Shown here: positions 48,253 through 56,832 of the stretch, piece after piece
How positions within the stretch are numbered: position 1 is the stretch's first letter
Layout: each line of letters opens with the position of its first letter
Assembly: GCF_030814415.1 (NCBI RefSeq)
Contig: NZ_JAUSVB010000003.1
Coordinates: forward strand, 124,001-188,000
Length of the DNA: 64,000 nt
Source: Cellulomonas humilata
GTDB lineage: Bacteria > Actinomycetota > Actinomycetes > Actinomycetales > Cellulomonadaceae
Direction: 5' to 3'
Program-made: the position numbers and the translations under genes
The notes under the pieces: model-generated
Database searches by the model: none
Told to the model about the DNA's origin: nothing
What the model saw: only the letters and a program-made list of their open reading frames with translations

Positions 48253-49248
48253 TCAGAACACGCGGTTGGCGATCTCGGCGGGGGCCAGCAGCAGCTCGGT
48301 GATCTCGTCGTCGAGCTGGACCAGCGTGAGGGACGCGCCGGCCATGTCGAGCGACGTGCAGTACTCGCCGACGTAGCTGCGGCCCACGGTGATGCCCTGG
48401 GCGGCGAGCTTCTCGTGCGCCAGCCCGTACAGCAGGTACAGCTCGCTGATCGGGGTGCCGCCGAGGCCGTTGATCATGAGCGCCACCGAGTCGCCCGAGG
48501 AGTACGGCAGGTCGGGGACGACCGCGCCCAGCAGCTCGTCGACGATCTCGTCGGCGCTGACCAGCTTGGCGCGACGTCGACCGGGCTCGCCGTGGATGCC
48601 GACACCGACCTCCATCTCGTCGTCGGCCAGCTCGAACAGCGGTGAGCCCTTGGCGGGCGGTGTGCACGGCGTCAGGGCGATGCCCATGGTCCGCGTGACG
48701 GAGTTGACCTTCTCGCCGATCCGGACCAGCTCCTCCAGCGACGCGCCCGCCTCCGCGGCGGCGCCGACGGCCTTCATGACGAAGAAGTTCCCCGCCACGC
48801 CACGCCGACCGACCGTCCACGTGGAGTCCTTGACGGCGACGTCGTCGTTGATGAACAGCGTCCGCACGTTCAGGCCCTCGGCCTCGGCCAGCTCGGCAGC
48901 CATCTCGAACGCCATCTTGTCGCCCGTGTAGTTGTTGACCAGCAGCAGGACGCCCTTGTCCGAGGCCAGCAGCTTCGCGGTCTCCAGCACGTACTCCATC
49001 GGCGGAGCGGCAAACACGTCACCGGGACACGCCCCGTCCAGCATGCCCTTGCCGACCACCATGACGTGCGCCGGCTCGTGGCCCGACCCGGAGCCCTGGA
49101 TGATCGACACCTTGTCGGGGCTGGGGGCGTCGGCCCGCATGATCAGGTTGTACTCGGGCACGTACCGCAGGGTGTCGGGGTTGGCCAGGGCGATGCCCTT
49201 GAGCATCTCGGGGACGAAGTTCAACGGGTCGTTGACGAACTTCTTCAT
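48253..49248 (-). CDS. dhaK: Dihydroxyacetone kinase subunit DhaK
   Basis: A 331-residue DhaK substrate-binding subunit. It begins MKKFVNDPLNFVPEMLKGI, has IQGSGSGHEPAHVM (49-62) and NNYTGDKMAFEMAAELA, and the His that covalently holds the ketose is His219 in GVGIHGEPGR. Together with DhaL it phosphorylates dihydroxyacetone or related triose/tetrulose. It is the last gene of a four-gene minus-strand operon (aldolase, HAD, dhaL, dhaK). No DhaM or PTS gene is adjacent, so whether ATP or a PTS phosphoryl carrier is the donor is not settled by context. Confidence 0.95.
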   Translation of the reverse strand: MKKFVNDPLNFVPEMLKGIALANPDTLRYVPEYNLIMRADAPSPDKVSIIQGSGSGHEPAHVMVVGKGMLDGACPGDVFAAPPMEYVLETAKLLASDKGVLLLVNNYTGDKMAFEMAAELAEAEGLNVRTLFINDDVAVKDSTWTVGRRGVAGNFFVMKAVGAAAEAGASLEELVRIGEKVNSVTRTMGIALTPCTPPAKGSPLFELADDEMEVGVGIHGEPGRRRAKLVSADEIVDELLGAVVPDLPYSSGDSVALMINGLGGTPISELYLLYGLAHEKLAAQGITVGRSYVGEYCTSLDMAGASLTLVQLDDEITELLLAPAEIANRVF

Positions 49249-49322
49249 CAGTCATTCCTCCACATCGTCGTGATCGGTCGACCTGCCGCCGCGTCGCCCC
49301 CCGGAGCGCGGACGTGTGTGCG

Positions 49323-49943
49323 TCACCAGCTGTCGGCGACGCGTTCCGCGAGCACCGCGACCGCGACCGCCCCGGGGTCCAGCGACCCGATGCTGCGCTC
49401 GCCCGTGTAGGACGCGCGTCCGCGACGGGCCTGCATGGGCCGGGTCGCCTCGGCGGCGTCCCGGGCGCTGACGGCGGCGGCCTTCGCGATGTCCGCGGGT
49501 GCCGACCCCGCCGCGAGCTCGCGCTCGATCGTCTCGGTCATCGGCGCGAGCGCGTCGAGCAGCGTCTTCTCACCGAGGTCGGCGCCGCCGCGCGCCTTGA
49601 TGCCCTCGATCGCGGCCCGCAGCATCGCGACGACGTCGTCGCCGGCGATCTCCTGCTTGCCCTTGACCTGACCTGCCGCGCGCAGGAACGCGGTGCCCCA
49701 GATCGGCCCGGACGTCCCGCCGATCCGGCCCGACATGACGACGGCGACCTTCTGCAGGAACGTGCCCGTGTCGGAGCGGTCGAACGAGTCCCACTGCTCG
49801 AGCACCTTCTCGAACCCGCGGGCCAGCGAGAACCCGAAGTCACCGTCGCCGACGACGGAGTCGAGGTCCCCGAAGTACTTCTCGTTCTCGATGCAGCCTT
49901 CGGTGATGGTGCGGACGACGGACTCGACGCGGGCATCGGACAC
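49323..49943 (-). CDS. dhaL: Dihydroxyacetone kinase subunit DhaL
   Basis: A 206-residue DhaL nucleotide-binding subunit: the metal/phosphate motif GDLDSVVGDGDFG (Asp28, Asp33, Asp35), KVAVVMSGRIGGTSGPIWG near 66-84 (nucleotide loop), and KTLLDALAP. The DhaK gene is 74 bases downstream and the HAD gene 15 bases upstream, in the same operon. It transfers the phosphoryl group to the ketose on DhaK. The distinction between ATP-bound and PTS-type DhaL is not readable here. Confidence 0.94.
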   Translation of the reverse strand: MSDARVESVVRTITEGCIENEKYFGDLDSVVGDGDFGFSLARGFEKVLEQWDSFDRSDTGTFLQKVAVVMSGRIGGTSGPIWGTAFLRAAGQVKGKQEIAGDDVVAMLRAAIEGIKARGGADLGEKTLLDALAPMTETIERELAAGSAPADIAKAAAVSARDAAEATRPMQARRGRASYTGERSIGSLDPGAVAVAVLAERVADSW

Positions 49944-49958
49944 GGCAGTCGCTCTCTT

Positions 49959-50735
49959 CTAGGGGGTGTGCAGGAGGTGCTCGACGTGCGACAGCTCGAC
50001 CTGGCCGTCGACGGCGACGCCGTGGGGGTCGCTCAGCACGACCGCGGGGTCGTCGGGGAGGTCGCCGAGGGAGCTGACGACGAGGGAGGCGCCGGTGAAG
50101 TCCTCGTCGGCGGTGTAGCTGCTCACGGTGACGATCGTCCGCAGCCCGGCACCGAGCGCGGCGCGCAGGCCGTTGGCGCTGTCCTCGACGACGACGACCT
50201 CCTCGGGGCCGATGCCGAGCTCCTGCAGTGCGAGCAGGTAGATGTCGGGGGCGGGCTTCTTGGCGGGCACGACGTCCCCGGCGAACACGGTGAACTGTGC
50301 GGCGAGCTCGGCACCGACGGCGTGCTCGAGCACCGCCCGGACGGAGGCCTCGGCGGACGTCGACGCGACGGCGAGCCCCCAGCCCTCCGCGGACGCCTCG
50401 GCCACGAGCCGCGCGATCCCGGGCCGTCCCGGCAGCACGCCGTCGGCCACGAGAGCCGTGTAGTGCGCGGTCTTCGCCTTGTGCCAGCGCGCGACCAGGT
50501 CCCGTTGCTCGTCGGGGTCGGTGGGCAGGTTCGCGGTCTCGACGAACACCGGGGTGAACACGGTCGCGAGCCGTTCCTTGCCGCCACCGATCGCGAGCAG
50601 GTGCCCGTACTCCTCCTCGCTCCAGTGGATGGGGAGGCCGGCCTCGGCGAACGTCTGGTTGAACGCGGGCAGGTGGCCGTCGCGCTCGGTGTCGGCCAGG
50701 ACGCCGTCGCAGTCGAAGATCAGCGTGGGGCTCAT
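49959..50735 (-). CDS. HAD-superfamily sugar phosphatase/phosphoglucomutase-like
   Basis: A 258-residue HAD hydrolase. Motif I FDCDGVLADTE (Asp8, Asp10) is of the beta-phosphoglucomutase/CbbY type; the cap domain covers about 15-90, motif II is VASTSAE near 122-128, motif III KKPAPDIY and motif IV VEDSANGLRAA. It would dephosphorylate or mutate a small sugar phosphate. The ATG at 50735 overlaps the aldolase stop (ATGA). In this operon it may remove phosphate from a side product of the aldolase, or be the actual pathway phosphatase giving the free ketose used by DhaKL. Confidence 0.9.
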   Translation of the reverse strand: MSPTLIFDCDGVLADTERDGHLPAFNQTFAEAGLPIHWSEEEYGHLLAIGGGKERLATVFTPVFVETANLPTDPDEQRDLVARWHKAKTAHYTALVADGVLPGRPGIARLVAEASAEGWGLAVASTSAEASVRAVLEHAVGAELAAQFTVFAGDVVPAKKPAPDIYLLALQELGIGPEEVVVVEDSANGLRAALGAGLRTIVTVSSYTADEDFTGASLVVSSLGDLPDDPAVVLSDPHGVAVDGQVELSHVEHLLHTP

Positions 50736-51592
50736 GGGGAGGCCTTCCCGGCCGCGCCGAACTCCTCGATGTGCACCGCGATCGCGGCCTGCACGGCTGC
50801 GGAGATGTCCCGGAACATCGACGGCGGGTCCCACCTGTTCTTCGCACGCGCCTCGGCGAGGTGCTGCTCGGCCGAGCGCATGTAGGCGACCTTCACGCCG
50901 GTCGAGATGTTGATCTTGGACACCCCAGCGGAGATGAACGTCGCGAAGTCCTCGGCGGACAGTCCCGTGCCGCCGTGCAGCACGATCGGGCGGTCGGTCA
51001 GCGCGGCGAGCTCCCGCACACGTTCCGGGAGCAGGACCGGCTGCGCCTTGTACTCGCCGTGCGCGGTGCCCAGCTGGGGTGCCAGCAGGTCGGCACCGGT
51101 GCGCTCCGCGACGGCGGCCAGCGTCGCGACGTCGTAGGAGTGGAGGCTCACGTCGGACCCGACGCCGTCCTCGACGCCGATGATGTTCTCGATCTCCGAC
51201 TCGACGTCGACCCCCGCGGCGTGCGCCTCCGCGACCACCTCCGCCGTCTCCCGCTCGGCCGTCTCCAGGTCCCGGTCCGAGGCGTCGAAGAGCACCGACG
51301 ACCACCCGGCCCGGACGACGTCGGAGATGACGGCCCGGTCGGGGCAGTGGTCGAGGTGCAGCGCGACGGGCACCGGGACGTCGGCGGCGGCGTGCCGGAA
51401 CATCGTCGTGATCAGGTCGGTGCCGATCGAGCGGACCGTCTTGACGGAGATCTGGATGATCAGCGGCGAGCTCGCGGCCACCGCGGCGGCGACGACGGCG
51501 CGCAGGGACAGGTCGTCGAGGATGTTCACCGCCGGCACCGCGTAGCCGCGCTCGCGAGCGGTCCGCGTCATCGCGAGCGTCGACGAGATCAT
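50732..51592 (-). CDS. Class II ketose-bisphosphate aldolase (second copy in window)
   Basis: A 286-residue zinc aldolase of the FbaA/GatY family. ALHLDHCPD contains Asp81 and His82, ESEIENI is the Glu segment near 133-139, GTAHGEYK and LHGGTGLS give the other zinc His residues. It is only distantly like the aldolase at 452-1318 (LDHC rather than WDHGG), so it is not a recent duplicate. It is the first gene of the dihydroxyacetone-kinase operon and is divergent from the GntR regulator, with the regulator operator between. It likely cleaves a ketose phosphate to DHAP and an aldehyde. Confidence 0.93.
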   Translation of the reverse strand: MISSTLAMTRTARERGYAVPAVNILDDLSLRAVVAAAVAASSPLIIQISVKTVRSIGTDLITTMFRHAAADVPVPVALHLDHCPDRAVISDVVRAGWSSVLFDASDRDLETAERETAEVVAEAHAAGVDVESEIENIIGVEDGVGSDVSLHSYDVATLAAVAERTGADLLAPQLGTAHGEYKAQPVLLPERVRELAALTDRPIVLHGGTGLSAEDFATFISAGVSKINISTGVKVAYMRSAEQHLAEARAKNRWDPPSMFRDISAAVQAAIAVHIEEFGAAGKASP

Positions 51593-51655
51593 GGCTCAGC
51601 CCTCCCGGCGAGCGGTCCTGCACGACCGGGACCGCATCGTCCCGACCACTCGGCA

Positions 51656-51670
51656 GTCTAGACAGGTCTA
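51656..51670. promoter_or_regulatory. GntR (HutC/UTRA-type) operator
   Basis: GTCTAGAC (51656-51663) and TAGAC-AG-GTCTA (51659-51670) overlap to form a stretch close to the GGTCTAGACC core of DasR/NagR-type sites. It lies between the divergent aldolase operon and GntR genes, 46 bases before the preferred GntR start (or 4 before the alternative ATG at 51674). Binding here would block both promoters. Confidence 0.65.
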
Positions 51671-51715
51671 CTCATGCACGACCAGGGAGGCGATTTCCAT
51701 GGAACCCTGGACCCC

Positions 51716-52450
51716 ATGACGGAGGTCCTGCAGCGAGAGTCGGCGGTGCCGCTCTACGCGCAGCTCGAGCAGATCCTGCACACCCGGATCACCAGCGGCG
51801 AGTGGCTGCCCGGGCAGCGCATCCCGTCGGAGAACGAGCTCAACCGCATCTACGGCCTCAGCCGGATGACCGTGCGCGGCGTGCTCACCAAGCTCGTCGG
51901 CGACGGTCTGCTGGTCCGGGTCCCGGGCAAGGGCACCTACGTCGCCACGCCCAAGATCAACGCGGTCTCACCGGCCTACCGGGGCGTGCGCGAGCAGCTC
52001 GAGGGCCTCGGCTACGAGACGTCGACGCGGCTGGTCTCGGTCGGCCTCGAGACACCGTCCTCCGGGGTCCGCGAACGGCTCGTGCTGGGTGAGGGCGACG
52101 AGACGTACGTGATCGTCCGCGTCCGCTCCGTCCAGGGCGAGCCGATCAGCCTGCACCGCTCCTACGTGCCGGCCCGCCTGGCGCCCGGGCTCGACGGGCA
52201 CGACGTCGTCGCCAACCAGCTGTGCGTCGTTCTCGAGGAGCACTACGGCCTGCCCATGAAGCGCGTCCACGAGGAGCTCGAGGCCGTCGCCGTGACCTCC
52301 GCGGACGCCAAGCACCTGGGCATGCGGCGCGGCGAGCCGGCCCTCCAGCTGCAGGACGTGATCTCCGATGCGCTCTCGAGGCCGTTCGAGTACTCGTCGA
52401 TCGTGTTCCGCGGCGACCGCATGCGCCTGCGCTTCGACTACGACCGCTAG
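51716..52450 (+). CDS. GntR-family regulator, HutC/UTRA subfamily
   Basis: A 244-residue regulator. Residues about 8-75 are the GntR winged helix (VPLYAQLEQILHTRITSGEW, PSENELNRIYGLSRMTVRGVL) and about 85-235 the UTRA ligand domain (YVIVRVRSVQGEPISLHRSY, FEYSSIVFRGDRMRLRFDYDR), as in DasR, NagR and TreR. Such regulators bind sugar phosphates. The start was set at ATG 51716; an ATG 14 codons upstream (51674) is also in frame. The divergent aldolase/HAD/DhaLK operon is its evident target. The effector is probably an intermediate of that pathway. Confidence 0.92.
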   Translation: MTEVLQRESAVPLYAQLEQILHTRITSGEWLPGQRIPSENELNRIYGLSRMTVRGVLTKLVGDGLLVRVPGKGTYVATPKINAVSPAYRGVREQLEGLGYETSTRLVSVGLETPSSGVRERLVLGEGDETYVIVRVRSVQGEPISLHRSYVPARLAPGLDGHDVVANQLCVVLEEHYGLPMKRVHEELEAVAVTSADAKHLGMRRGEPALQLQDVISDALSRPFEYSSIVFRGDRMRLRFDYDR

Positions 52451-53767
52451 TCAGCCCTCCAGCAGACCGCCGCCGACCCAGGAGCGGATCGCTGCCACGT
52501 CGCCGGTGCTCATCTGCATCCGGGCGCCTCGGCACAGTCCGACGACGTTGTCGGCCCACGCCGTCGCGAGGTCGCGCGATGTGACGGACGACGTGAGTCG
52601 CAGCCCGGCGAAGATGATGCCGCCGATGACGAAGTTGACTGTCGAGAGGCCGATCTTGGCGCCGGCCTTCTGGCATGCGTCGCGCACACGGCGTGAGGTC
52701 TCGGCGCGGTCGAACGGCTGGCCTGCGAGGTCGGCGGCAAGCGTTGTGAGCAGGACGCGGTAGGTGGACTGGCTCAAGCCGGGGGTGTCGGTCACGGCGA
52801 CCACCTGGTTCTGCAGCGCGCTGGGGGCCGTGTCCGTGGCGGCGCCCGGCAGGTCGGCCTCGCCGAACCGCGTGGGGTCCCACACGTAGCCCGGCGGACG
52901 CGACGAGACGCCGACCTCGGGGACGACCTTCGCGAGCCAGGGCAGGAACCCACCGGCACCCGCCCACCGGGTCTCCGGCAGAGCCGGCTCGGTCTTCTGC
53001 GCCAGCTGCGCCATGGTGCCCAGCGGCACCGGGCGGTCGGCCGTCTGCACGCGCTGGAGCACGGCCTTGCGCGCCGCGGAGCTGGCAGGCGGTGCGGCGA
53101 CGACGGGCTCCGGCGCCGCCTTCTTGGTGCGGGCAGGCGGTGTCGCGGCGGTGGGCGGCTCGACGACGACCGGCGGCTCGGCGACCACGGTCTCCACCGG
53201 CAGCGTCGACGCGGTGTGCGTGACCAGGTCCGCCAGCTCGTCGGCGGTGATGACGGAGTCGGCCACCGCGCGGTACGCGCTCGCGGCCGGGCTGGCGGTC
53301 ATGATCGTGACCCGGCGGGCCGCCGCCCGGCAGCGCAGGGCCAGAGGAGTGAAGTCCGCGTCGGCGGACACGATGACGAACTCCTCGTAGTGCGTCGGCG
53401 CGGCCAGCGCGTCGACGGCGTCGAGGACGAGGTTGATGTCGGCGCTGCTCTTGCCCTGCTGCGTGAGCGACGGGCAGTCGACCACCTGGAAGCCGGCGCG
53501 CGTGAAGTTCGGGCGGAACTGCGAGAACCGCGACGGGTTCAGGTAGCACGCGCGGATGAGGAACCGTCGCGAGAAGTCGCCCTCGGAGTCCGTGCCGGAC
53601 TCCAGCTCGCTGAGCCAGTGGGCCGGGTTCGTGGCGAAGGCCTCGGCCGCCACGGGGTCGAGGCGCTGCAGGCCGATGTAGACGTTGTCGAAGTCGACGA
53701 ACAGGGCGGTCCGAAAACGCCGGGCCGCGTCGGCTCGGTCGGCAGAGGTCACGCTGGGGGAGGTCAC
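52451..53767 (-). CDS. NYN-domain (LabA/PIN-like) nuclease with OST-HTH-like domain
   Basis: A 438-residue protein. Residues about 18-165 form a NYN/PIN-fold ribonuclease domain: TALFVDFDNVY with Asp25, Asp27, Asn28, KSSADINLVLDAVDAL, and IVSADADFTPLALRC, giving the four acidic metal residues. A Pro/Ala-rich linker follows (about 185-235), then KAVLQRVQTADRPVPLGTMAQ ... GGFLPWLAKVVPEVG (about 240-305), which looks like an OST-HTH/LOTUS RNA-binding module, and a helical C-terminal part. GTG start with a GGGGAGGA site. It may cut structured or foreign RNA. It is convergent with the GntR gene. Confidence 0.85.
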   Translation of the reverse strand: MTSPSVTSADRADAARRFRTALFVDFDNVYIGLQRLDPVAAEAFATNPAHWLSELESGTDSEGDFSRRFLIRACYLNPSRFSQFRPNFTRAGFQVVDCPSLTQQGKSSADINLVLDAVDALAAPTHYEEFVIVSADADFTPLALRCRAAARRVTIMTASPAASAYRAVADSVITADELADLVTHTASTLPVETVVAEPPVVVEPPTAATPPARTKKAAPEPVVAAPPASSAARKAVLQRVQTADRPVPLGTMAQLAQKTEPALPETRWAGAGGFLPWLAKVVPEVGVSSRPPGYVWDPTRFGEADLPGAATDTAPSALQNQVVAVTDTPGLSQSTYRVLLTTLAADLAGQPFDRAETSRRVRDACQKAGAKIGLSTVNFVIGGIIFAGLRLTSSVTSRDLATAWADNVVGLCRGARMQMSTGDVAAIRSWVGGGLLEG

Positions 53768-53924
53768 CCGGTCATCCTCCCCTGCGAGAGCGGGACGGCG
53801 CGCACTGGCGGTGTTCAACCCGTTCGAGCCGGCGCGCTCTCGCGGCCCGAGGGACCGGTGGCCCGGGTGTCCCGGGAATGTGGACGCGTGGGAGCATGAA
53901 GGATCGCCGACTACGGGGGCAGTC

Positions 53925-55421
53925 ATGGGAGGTGACGTCGAGGGGCTCGGCTTCGCGGACCTGCACCTGCACCAGCACGCCCACCTTGCGTTCGGCGGGC
54001 GCGTGATTGCCGGAGCCCCGTCGGGCGAGCTCGCGGACGCTCTGGCATCGTGCCGCGCGGCCCACGGCCCGCACGGGATTCTCGACCTCCTCGGCAACAT
54101 CGGCCGGGTGGTGCTCCTGGGTGCCGGCTGGCGCGCGCTGCTCGGCCACCGAACCACCGGGTACCCCGCGTTCGACGACTGGCTGCGCTGGGACGACCTC
54201 ACGCACCAGGGCGCGCACGAGGACATGCTCCGGCGGGCGGTCGACGGGGGACTGCGACTCGTCGTCATGCACGCCCTCCACAACGAGCTGGTGTACCGCC
54301 TGACACCGGGTGCCCGCGGCCCGGGCAACGACATGGCGGTGGTCGATCTCCAGCTCGCGGCGGCCCATGAGATGGAGGCGTCCATCGACGCCCGGTCTGG
54401 CGGGCACGGACGTGGGTGGTACCGCATCGTCCGGACGCCGGAGGAGGCGCGCGAGGTCATCGCGTCCGGCCGGCTCGCGGTCGTGCTCGGCATCGAGGTC
54501 GACACCCTGTTCGCGACCCCGGGGGTCGAACCGACTCCCGCGTCGGTCCGCGCCGCCGTCGCCAAGTACCACGACGCCGGCGTGCGGCACGTCATGCCGT
54601 GCCATCTCCGGGACAACGCCTTCGGCGGTGCTGCGTTCGCACTCCTCCTGCACTGGTCGCGGTCGGCGGGCATCTTCTCCACGGTCAACCCGCTCGGCTC
54701 CCTCCCCGTGTACCGGATGCGCACCGAGCCCGGGCAAACGGACACGTACCGATACCGCGGAGGCCACCGCAACCCCCGGGGCCTCACCGACCTCGGCGGC
54801 GTGCTCGTCGACGAGCTGATGGCGCACGGCTTCCTCATCGACGTCGACCACATGTCCGCCGCGACGCGGGCCGACGTCCTCGACCGCACCGGGGCCAGGC
54901 ACTACCCGGTGGTCGCCGGCCACGCGGAGCTCCTGACGACCAGTCGACCCGAGCTGCGCAGCGAGCGCCAGCTCACCGACGCGGAGGTCGCCCGGATCGA
55001 GGCCGCCGGAGGCGTCGTGGCGCTCCTGCTCCGGCAGTCGGTCCAGGCCGGTCCCGCGACGAGCCGGGGCACGTCGGACACCTTCGCCGAGGCGTACCGG
55101 CACCTGCTGCGCACCGCCCCGGGCGCGGCGGGCGGGTTCGGTTCGGACCTCAACGGGTTCGCCGGCTCGCCTGGTGCGCGAGCAGGAGCCTCGGTGCAGT
55201 ACCCGTTCCCGTCGCCTGTCGGGACCGCCTCGATGCCGCGGGCCACGCTCGGGACGAGGACGTTCGACATTGCCGACCACGGTGTCGCGCACGCCGGGAT
55301 GCTTCCGGACTTCGTCGCCGAGCTCCGGGTCGCCGGCCTCTCGGAGCATGAGCTCGCGCCACTGCTCCGGTCCGCCACCCGGTACGTCGAGATGTGGGAA
55401 CGTGCCATGACCGCCCGATGA
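53925..55421 (+). CDS. Membrane dipeptidase-like (M19 family) metallohydrolase
   Basis: A 498-residue amidohydrolase-fold protein resembling renal-type dipeptidases. FADLHLHQH (10-18) is the N-terminal His-x-His metal motif, [10 protein letters not shown] near 189-198 supplies the bridging Glu, [14 protein letters not shown] and LIDVDHMSA (about 303-311) the His ligands, and [10 protein letters not shown] near 405-414 the catalytic Asp. The chain is longer than usual M19 proteins (about 350-400) through insertions around 100-170. No signal peptide is evident at this ATG. Substrate may be a dipeptide or another amide; the metal centre is inferred from motif order. Confidence 0.82.
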   Translation: MGGDVEGLGFADLHLHQHAHLAFGGRVIAGAPSGELADALASCRAAHGPHGILDLLGNIGRVVLLGAGWRALLGHRTTGYPAFDDWLRWDDLTHQGAHEDMLRRAVDGGLRLVVMHALHNELVYRLTPGARGPGNDMAVVDLQLAAAHEMEASIDARSGGHGRGWYRIVRTPEEAREVIASGRLAVVLGIEVDTLFATPGVEPTPASVRAAVAKYHDAGVRHVMPCHLRDNAFGGAAFALLLHWSRSAGIFSTVNPLGSLPVYRMRTEPGQTDTYRYRGGHRNPRGLTDLGGVLVDELMAHGFLIDVDHMSAATRADVLDRTGARHYPVVAGHAELLTTSRPELRSERQLTDAEVARIEAAGGVVALLLRQSVQAGPATSRGTSDTFAEAYRHLLRTAPGAAGGFGSDLNGFAGSPGARAGASVQYPFPSPVGTASMPRATLGTRTFDIADHGVAHAGMLPDFVAELRVAGLSEHELAPLLRSATRYVEMWERAMTAR

Positions 55422-55489
55422 CGACGGTCGGCGGTCCGGGACGACGTGGGTGGGTCGCCGGAGGCAACCCCGGCGGCCACACTGGGCGG

Positions 55490-55813
55490 ATGCACCTCCT
55501 GACCGGCGCAGGGCTGCCCGGCCCCACCGCGTACACCGAGCACCTGCGGGTCCCCGACCTCAGTGTCGGCACCTACGTGCTTGCCGTCGGGGACGTCGAC
55601 GGGCAGCAGCCGCACACCGAGGACGAGGTCTACGTGGTCCTCCGGGGCCGCGCGCGACTGTGGACGCCGGACGTGACCGTCGACGTGGGGCCGGGTGCGG
55701 TCGCGTTCGTGCCCGCGCTCGAACCGCACCGGTTCGTCGACATCACCGAGGACCTGCAGGTACTCGTCGTGTTCGGACCGGCCGAGTACAGCAACGCCGG
55801 GGCCGCGACGTGA
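55490..55813 (+). CDS. Cupin-domain protein
   Basis: A 107-residue single-cupin protein: the first motif is [17 protein letters not shown] (about 41-57; the first His and Glu are metal ligands) and the second is [18 protein letters not shown] (about 67-84; His). The start at ATG 55490 leaves a compact cupin with no extra N-terminus. It is coupled to the acylphosphatase gene by a GTGA overlap. Small cupins of this sort have many roles; none can be assigned. Confidence 0.87.
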   Translation: MHLLTGAGLPGPTAYTEHLRVPDLSVGTYVLAVGDVDGQQPHTEDEVYVVLRGRARLWTPDVTVDVGPGAVAFVPALEPHRFVDITEDLQVLVVFGPAEYSNAGAAT

Positions 55814-56079
55814 TCCGCCGGCACCTCGTCGTCCGCGGGATGGTGCAGGGCGTCGGCTACCGGTGGTCGTTGTCCCGTGAGGCGCGCCGGCTCGGCGTGC
55901 ACGGCTGGGTCCGCAACCGCGCCGACGGGGCCGTGGAGGCCGTGGCCGAGGGGCCCGCCGAGGCTGTCGAGGCGCTCGTCGCCTGGTGCCGGTCCGGCCC
56001 CGGTGGCGCCCAGGTGGCCGGCGTCGAGGTCATCGACGAGGCGCCGGAGGGTCTAGCGGGTTTCGAGATCGAGCCGTAG
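55810..56079 (+). CDS. Acylphosphatase
   Basis: An 89-residue acylphosphatase, hydrolysing carboxyl-phosphate bonds. The signature [14 protein letters not shown] (7-20, phosphate-binding loop and catalytic Arg18) and [17 protein letters not shown] (32-48, catalytic Asn36) are intact, and the length is typical. It starts with GTG overlapping the cupin stop. It is convergent with the GNAT-like gene 3 bases downstream. Confidence 0.95.
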   Translation: MIRRHLVVRGMVQGVGYRWSLSREARRLGVHGWVRNRADGAVEAVAEGPAEAVEALVAWCRSGPGGAQVAGVEVIDEAPEGLAGFEIEP

Positions 56080-56082
56080 CCG

Positions 56083-56769
56083 TCAGCGGACCCAGACCTG
56101 CAGCCGCCCGACAGGCTCGAACCCGACCGCGACGGGCGGGAGCAGGTCCGGTCCCGACTCGTAGCCGACGAGCCGGTGCGCGCCGAGCTCGCGACGGGCG
56201 AGCATCGCGAGCTCCGACCACACGAGCTCGGGCTCGCAGCGCAGCACCTGCACGTTGGAGAGACCCACGACGGTGTCCGCGCCCGCGCCGGAGCGGTTGA
56301 GCGCGGCGACGGCGACCGGGCCGTCGGCGTCGGCCGCCAGCAGCAGCCGCACGTCCGGGTCGTCGACGACGCTCGGCCGGATCGCCGCCGAGCCGTGGGC
56401 GGAGAGCCAGAGCGGCAGGGTCTGGCCGTCGACGGTCCGCCACGGCAGTCCGGGAGCCGCCGCCGGCACGGCGGGAAGGGTCAGCCACTGCGCCTCGAAC
56501 AGGACCGACCAGCCGTGCGGCGCCAGGTCGAGGTCGGCGAACGAGTCCTTCACCGAGGCGCCGTCGGAGTCGTCGACTGCCGCGAGCACGGCGGCCACGG
56601 GGACCCCGGGTCGCAGCGTGACGGCGTCCGGGTAGGCGTCGGGGGAGCGGCGCGAGGTTGACCAGAGGTCACGGCCCAGCACGGTGGGCAGACCGACGGC
56701 GCGGCAGACGAGGTCGCACCAGGAGGCGTTGTTGGCGACCGCGGCGGCGACGATGCGGGCGTCGGACAT
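56083..56769 (-). CDS. GNAT-like N-acetyltransferase protein
   Basis: A 228-residue protein whose C-terminal half (about 140-228) has a GNAT-like pattern (DGPVAVAALNRSGAGADTVVGLSNVQV, then YESGPDLLPPVAVGFEPVGRLQVWVR) but without the clear acetyl-CoA loop (Arg/Gln-x-x-Gly-x-Gly/Ala). The N-terminal half (RIVAAAVANNASWCDLVCRAVG) is found in actinobacterial uncharacterised acetyltransferases. The start ATG is 63 bases from the divergent AhpD-like gene start. Acetyltransferase function is probable but the weak CoA motif leaves doubt. Confidence 0.75.
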   Translation of the reverse strand: MSDARIVAAAVANNASWCDLVCRAVGLPTVLGRDLWSTSRRSPDAYPDAVTLRPGVPVAAVLAAVDDSDGASVKDSFADLDLAPHGWSVLFEAQWLTLPAVPAAAPGLPWRTVDGQTLPLWLSAHGSAAIRPSVVDDPDVRLLLAADADGPVAVAALNRSGAGADTVVGLSNVQVLRCEPELVWSELAMLARRELGAHRLVGYESGPDLLPPVAVGFEPVGRLQVWVR

Positions 56770-56832
56770 GGTCCCGACTCTGCCGCACGACCGTGCTCGA
56801 CGCCGACGGACCCGCACCGCCATGATCTGCCC

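Noticed and set aside
452-51592. The two class II aldolases as a recent duplication
   Set aside because: Active-site blocks differ (WDHGG versus LDHCP) and the sequences align only at family motifs, so they are separate subfamilies.
52451-54889. Extending the NYN protein upstream to an 812-residue protein
   Set aside because: The extra N-terminus is Arg/Ser/Pro shadow opposite the dipeptidase gene, while the GTG at 53767 has a GGGGAGGA site.
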